Positions 60,020 to 64,000 of a stretch of DNA of 64,000 nt are shown one piece after another. This DNA comes from Amoebidium appalachense. Lineage: Eukaryota > Ichthyosporea. How positions within the stretch are numbered: the first letter of the stretch is position 1; every line of letters begins with the position of its first letter. A program made the translations under genes and the position numbers. The stretch covers positions 2,914,001 to 2,978,000 of the forward strand of contig CAVNZM010000016.1 of assembly GCA_963693365.1 (NCBI GenBank), read 5' to 3'. The notes under the pieces were generated by a model. The model was not told where the DNA came from. It searched no databases and saw only the letters and a list, made by a program, of their open reading frames with translations.

Positions 60020-60748
60020 ATGGTCCCTCGCGGTTTTCTGGCTGACCAGGCCATAAAGCCCCCAACCCTCAAGGCCTACCGGGATGCTGTTGTTGAGTTC
60101 CTGGATTGGTTGCCCCCTGGCACCGACACCAAGTCCCCCGCCGAACTGGACGACCTCCTGGTGGAGTATTTTGAGGAGTGTTATGCCATTGATCCATCGC
60201 GTGGCCAGCGTCAGCGCTGTGTCAACACAGCTGCCGGCATCAAGCATTTCATGCCACGCCTGGGTCCACACCTGCAGGCCGCCCAACGGAGCCTGCAGGG
60301 CTGGAACCGGCTTGTTCCAGCAAAGACCACGCCCCCGCTTCCGTTTTCATTGGTCCTCGTCATTGGCCATCATTTGTATTCCAAAATTGGCCCCTTGTTT
60401 GGTATTGCTGTTTTGCTTGGATTTGAGTGTTATTTTCGTGTCAGTGAGCTGCTTATGCTCACCCGTGCGGATCTTATTTTGCCCGACGACCCCGTTCCCC
60501 ACCATATGCCACCCGGTACTGGCGGCATCCGCCTGGCCGACACCAAGACCGGTCCAAATCAGTTTGTCCCCATCACCGATCCGTCCCTGTTGGCCATCCT
60601 GTCTTTCTGGTTCCGTGGTGCCCCACCTTCTGCGCGGCTGTTTCCTTTCTCGTATGATGTTCTGCGTGTCAAGTTCCAAGCGGCACGTGACTCCCTCGGC
60701 CTCGATGATATTAAGTTTGTAAACGTCTTTTCTTTGCAGGAGAATTAG
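60020..60748 (+). pseudogene. Tyrosine recombinase of a DIRS-like element, C-terminally truncated (242 aa)
   Basis: Integrase-type recombinase that would insert a circular DNA intermediate. The N-terminal SAM-like part (PPTLKAYRDAVVEFLDW, QRCVNTAAGIKHF) is followed by catalytic box I, GFECYFRVSELLMLTRADL, with its arginine, and by the beta-strand DTKTGPNQFVPI with its lysine. The frame reaches DSLGLDDI, where box II (H-x-L-R-H and later the nucleophilic Tyr) should begin, but there it runs into the terminal repeat (FVNVFSLQEN, stop). The catalytic H, R and Y are therefore absent. It is transcribed divergently from the RT, and its ATG (60020) lies 13 bp beyond the right inverted repeat. Truncation looks like recombination at the repeat edge. 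A distal exon, if spliced, is not visible. Confidence 0.82.
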
Positions 60749-61740
60749 ATAGCCCCGTTAGAGTGAGATTGTGTGTTGCGAGTGTGCGTAAACTTCGTGG
60801 TAGTACAATGTTGTAGGCCATGGTGTGTTTGATGTGTGTGCAAAGTTTCAGGCTGCTAGCATTTTTATTTAGGGAGCTGTAGCTGTTTTTATGTTCTGTG
60901 GGATATGCCATATGGATATATTGATGAGTTTGAGTTATATCTAGTCCGAAATGGGCGGCAATCGATTTGGTCTTTATGATCTAGGGGTTTTAGCCACTTG
61001 TGAAAATTTTTCATTGGTTGATGTGCAGCAAAAATTCCATTTTGGTAGATTTCATGGATTTGATAGGTTCTAAGTCATTTCTTCATATTTCCATAGGCAA
61101 AAATGTGGGCCGCGCTATATAATGAGCTTGCGCGGCCCCAGGGAGGTCAGTTGCGGCGCTACTGAGCGCGTTCAGGTCTTTTTAGGCCCAATTTTTTAGC
61201 TAAGTTTTTGCCCACCCACCACACCCTTTGCCTATTTAGGCACTAGGCTACGTTTTCTGAGCATGTTTCTGTATGACATTTGTCATTCTTTTCATTGCTC
61301 CTGTGGAGCACACCTGTGCCTGCTTGTGAGATTGATCCACAGGCACCGGCTTATGTATCCCCTTGCTGGGGCTGGTAAAGACGACGTTGGCATAAGAAGT
61401 ATGGGTTCCATCTTCACAGTCTTCGCCATGGTGGTGCCTCGAGAGACTACGTCAGGGGTGTTTCAGTAGAGACGATTGCTCTGCGTGGTCGATGGAGATC
61501 GCATGCCTCCCTCCGCCGGTATGTGCAGGCCGGCCAGTCGCTTGTTCTTTCTATTCGCGTGCCTGCGTCGCTCTTTGCCCGGGCTGCAGCGCTGCGTCAG
61601 TCACCCACGGCATGGTTCGTTCCTTCCCGTGCCAGGTAGGGAGTGGTGGAGCACACCTGTGCCTGCTTGTGAGATTGATCCACAGGCACCGGCTCATGTA
61701 TCCCCTTGCTGGGGCTGGTAAAGACGACGTTGGCATAAGA
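60710..61740 (+). repeat. Terminal repeat copy b
   Basis: About 1030 bp from TTTGTAAACGTCTTTTCTTT to GTTGGCATAAGAA. It shares with copies c and d the blocks GTGTGTTGCGAGTGTGC, GGGATATGCCATATGGATAT, GGCCGCGCTATATAATGAGC and CCAATTTTTTAGCTAAG. It has an extra 240-bp insert (61398-61640) followed by a second copy of the CACACCTGTGCCTGCTTGTG end. Confidence 0.9.
61110..61140 (+). promoter_or_regulatory. TATA box in the loop of a GC hairpin (copy b)
   Basis: GGGCCGCGC and GCGCGGCCC flank TATATAATGAGCTT, so the TATA word sits in the loop. Equivalent sites lie at 62141-62172 (one stem base changed) and 63079-63109 (TATA degraded to CATATTATG). This is a likely element promoter. Confidence 0.55.
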
Positions 61741-62673
<933 letters not shown>

Positions 62674-63190
62674 ATATTTAGTTTGTAAACGTGTTTTCTT
62701 TGCAGGAGAATTAGATAGCCCCGTTGGAGAGAAAATGTGTGTTGCGAGTGTGCTGTAAAATTCGTAGTAGTAGTATGTTTTAGGCCTTGGTGTGTTTGAT
62801 GTGTGTGCAAAGTTCCAGGCTGCTAGCATTTTTATTTAGGGAGCTAAAGCTGTAGCTGTTTTATGTTCTGTGGGATATGCCATATGGAAATATTGATGAG
62901 TGTGAGTTATATTTAGTATGAAATGGGCGGCAATTGATTTGGTCTTTGTGATCTCGGGGTTTTAGCCACTTGTGAAAATTTTTCATTGGTTGATGTGCAG
63001 CAAAAATTCCATTTTGGTGGATTTAATGGATTTGATAGGTTCTAAGTCATTTCTTCATATTTCCATAAGCAAAAGTGTGGGCCGCGCCATATTATGAGCT
63101 TGCGCGGCTTCAGGGAGGTCAGTTGCAGTGCTACTGAGCGCGTTTAGGTCTCTTTAGAACCAATTTTTTAGCTAAGTTTTTGCAACTCTC
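62674..63190 (+). repeat. Terminal repeat copy d, leading into the gag-like ORF
   Basis: More diverged than b and c (CATATTATGAGC at the TATA position, AAAGCTGTAGCTG insertion). Homology ends at TAGCTAAGTTTTTGCAACTC. The unique leader of the gag-like ORF follows. Confidence 0.88.
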
Positions 63191-63408
63191 GTCCCCGTAT
63201 TTTCGCGCTGTTGTTCGTTTTTTCTCTAGTTTGTTTTGCCCAGGAGCGCGCGCTTAGCTTCGCCAGCATCTGGTAAGAGTTTTGCGTGCGCACGGTAGCG
63301 TTTTAGCTGGTTTTCGGACGTTTTTTGGGTCGTTTTTTCCTGCGTTTTTGCATTTTTCAGTCTTCGTTTTCAAGTTTTCGTGCTCTAGTCTGGTTTGTGA
63401 GCATTGCA

Positions 63409-63897
63409 ATGGCCCCTCCTCCTGCTCTGGTCGCCAAGGGGGCCGCTCTCCTCGAAAAGCTTTTGGAGATCTCTACCGATGCGGACGACTCAAGTCTCAA
63501 AAGTCTGGCCGTTTTGCAGTCCAACGCCCTCCCTTGGAACCGGTGCCTGTGGATCAATCTCACAAGCAGGCACAGGTGTGCTCCACAGGAGCAATCAAAA
63601 GAATGACAAATGTCAATCAGAAACATGCTCCAAAAACGTAGCCTAGTGCCTAAATAGGCAAAGGGTGTGGTGGGTGGGCAAAAACTTAGCTAAAAAATTG
63701 GGCCTAAAGAGACCTAAAGAGACCTAAACGCGCCTAAACGCCTGGCCCCTTCCTACCTCAAGAGCACCTTGGCTGACCAGGCCTCGGTCACTGCGGTTGT
63801 CCACGCAGCGGATTGGGTCAGCTACCGCAAGAAACGGGAGGCTCTGCTGACTCTTTCGTCATCAGCAAACTTCCCCGTGGTATTGCCAATATTGTGA
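63409..63897 (+). pseudogene. Gag-like ORF of the DIRS-like element, split by an inverted repeat fragment
   Basis: ATG at 63409 in a good context (GCAATGG) starts MAPPPALVAKGAALLEKLLE, continuing to LAVLQSNALPWN. At about 63538 the frame enters a 200-bp reversed piece of the terminal repeat. Past its end, at 63743, helical coding-like sequence resumes: LAPSYLKSTLADQASVTAVV, AADWVSYRKKREALLTL, then a stop at 63895. The two halves read as one alanine/leucine-rich helical protein, as expected for a capsid-type first ORF, but gag proteins are too divergent to name from sequence. The leader 63190-63408 is T-rich and unique. Confidence 0.5.
63538..63742 (-). repeat. Inverted terminal-repeat fragment inserted in the gag-like ORF
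   Basis: Reverse complement of the 62200-62395 part of copy c: GCCTGTGGATCAATCTCACA, CAAATGTCA, CCTAAATAGGCAAAGGGTGT and AGCTAAAAAATTGGG occur in inverted order. The edge repeats CCTAAAGAGA twice and CGCCTAAACG. Confidence 0.88.
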
Positions 63898-64000
63898 GGC
63901 TATTATCTATTGCCAATATCGTAAAAACACCAGATTAATACTGAAGTAATATCAATTATCCATTGCCAATGTATTGCGAGTAGAGATTTTCTGTGGTAGA
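63880..64000. repeat. Repeated ATTGCCAATA words at the window end
   Basis: ATTGCCAATATTG, ATTGCCAATATCG and ATTGCCAATGTATTG occur within 100 bp. Coding similarity to the gag-like ORF stops here, so this may be another inserted sequence. Confidence 0.5.

Overview
This is nuclear DNA of a spliceosomal eukaryote. Genes are split by repeat-filled introns, GT..AG junctions hold phase through two long genes, TATA and CCAAT elements precede several genes, and AATAAA signals follow them. Low-complexity DNA makes up an unusually large share: (CA/GT)n, poly-G/poly-C, many minisatellites, and one (CA)n tract of about 2.9 kb. Proteins resemble general eukaryotic families (TOM1, ALG10, SLC38/AAAP), so the host looks like a protist or other unicellular eukaryote. 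I cannot place it more finely.

Layout. 1-564 holds the last exon of an unidentified gene. 1725-12247 is a 14-exon VHS-GAT (TOM1-like) endosomal sorting gene, reconstructed here as 456 residues. 14483-22260 is a 10-exon ALG10 glucosyltransferase gene (476 residues). 24926-26551 is an intronless amino acid transporter with a clear TATA/CCAAT promoter. 26552-31250 is mostly repeats. 31251-32994 (minus strand) holds the 3' exons of a gene resembling the splicing factor SPF27/BCAS2. 35232-35871 is a tentative small gene with a TATA box. 36680-39200 holds a 41-bp minisatellite and an AT-rich domain packed with GGATATCC-like words.

39514-46300 is a structural hotspot: a (CA)n tract of nearly 3 kb, a broken KDZ/Plavaka-like transposase, a large near-identical inverted repeat around a 1.9 kb spacer, and in that spacer a perfect 39-bp-arm hairpin next to a 373-bp tandem repeat. 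46779-47021 is a small membrane protein candidate. 51122-54932 is a Thr-rich mucin-like surface protein locus with a nonsense codon and several frameshifts.

57734-64000 is a composite tyrosine-recombinase retroelement (DIRS-like). It has a frameshifted RT/RNase H on the minus strand bounded by 40-bp perfect inverted repeats, a divergent tyrosine recombinase cut off before its second catalytic box, tandem terminal repeats that carry a TATA box inside a hairpin loop, and the start of a gag-like ORF split by an inverted repeat fragment.

Cross-cutting pattern. Many introns are G/GT-rich after the donor and C/CA-rich before the acceptor. At four acceptors the 3' splice site, with or without the first exon bases, is tandemly duplicated just upstream of the site in use. 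The housekeeping genes are unrelated in function, so no shared pathway is implied.
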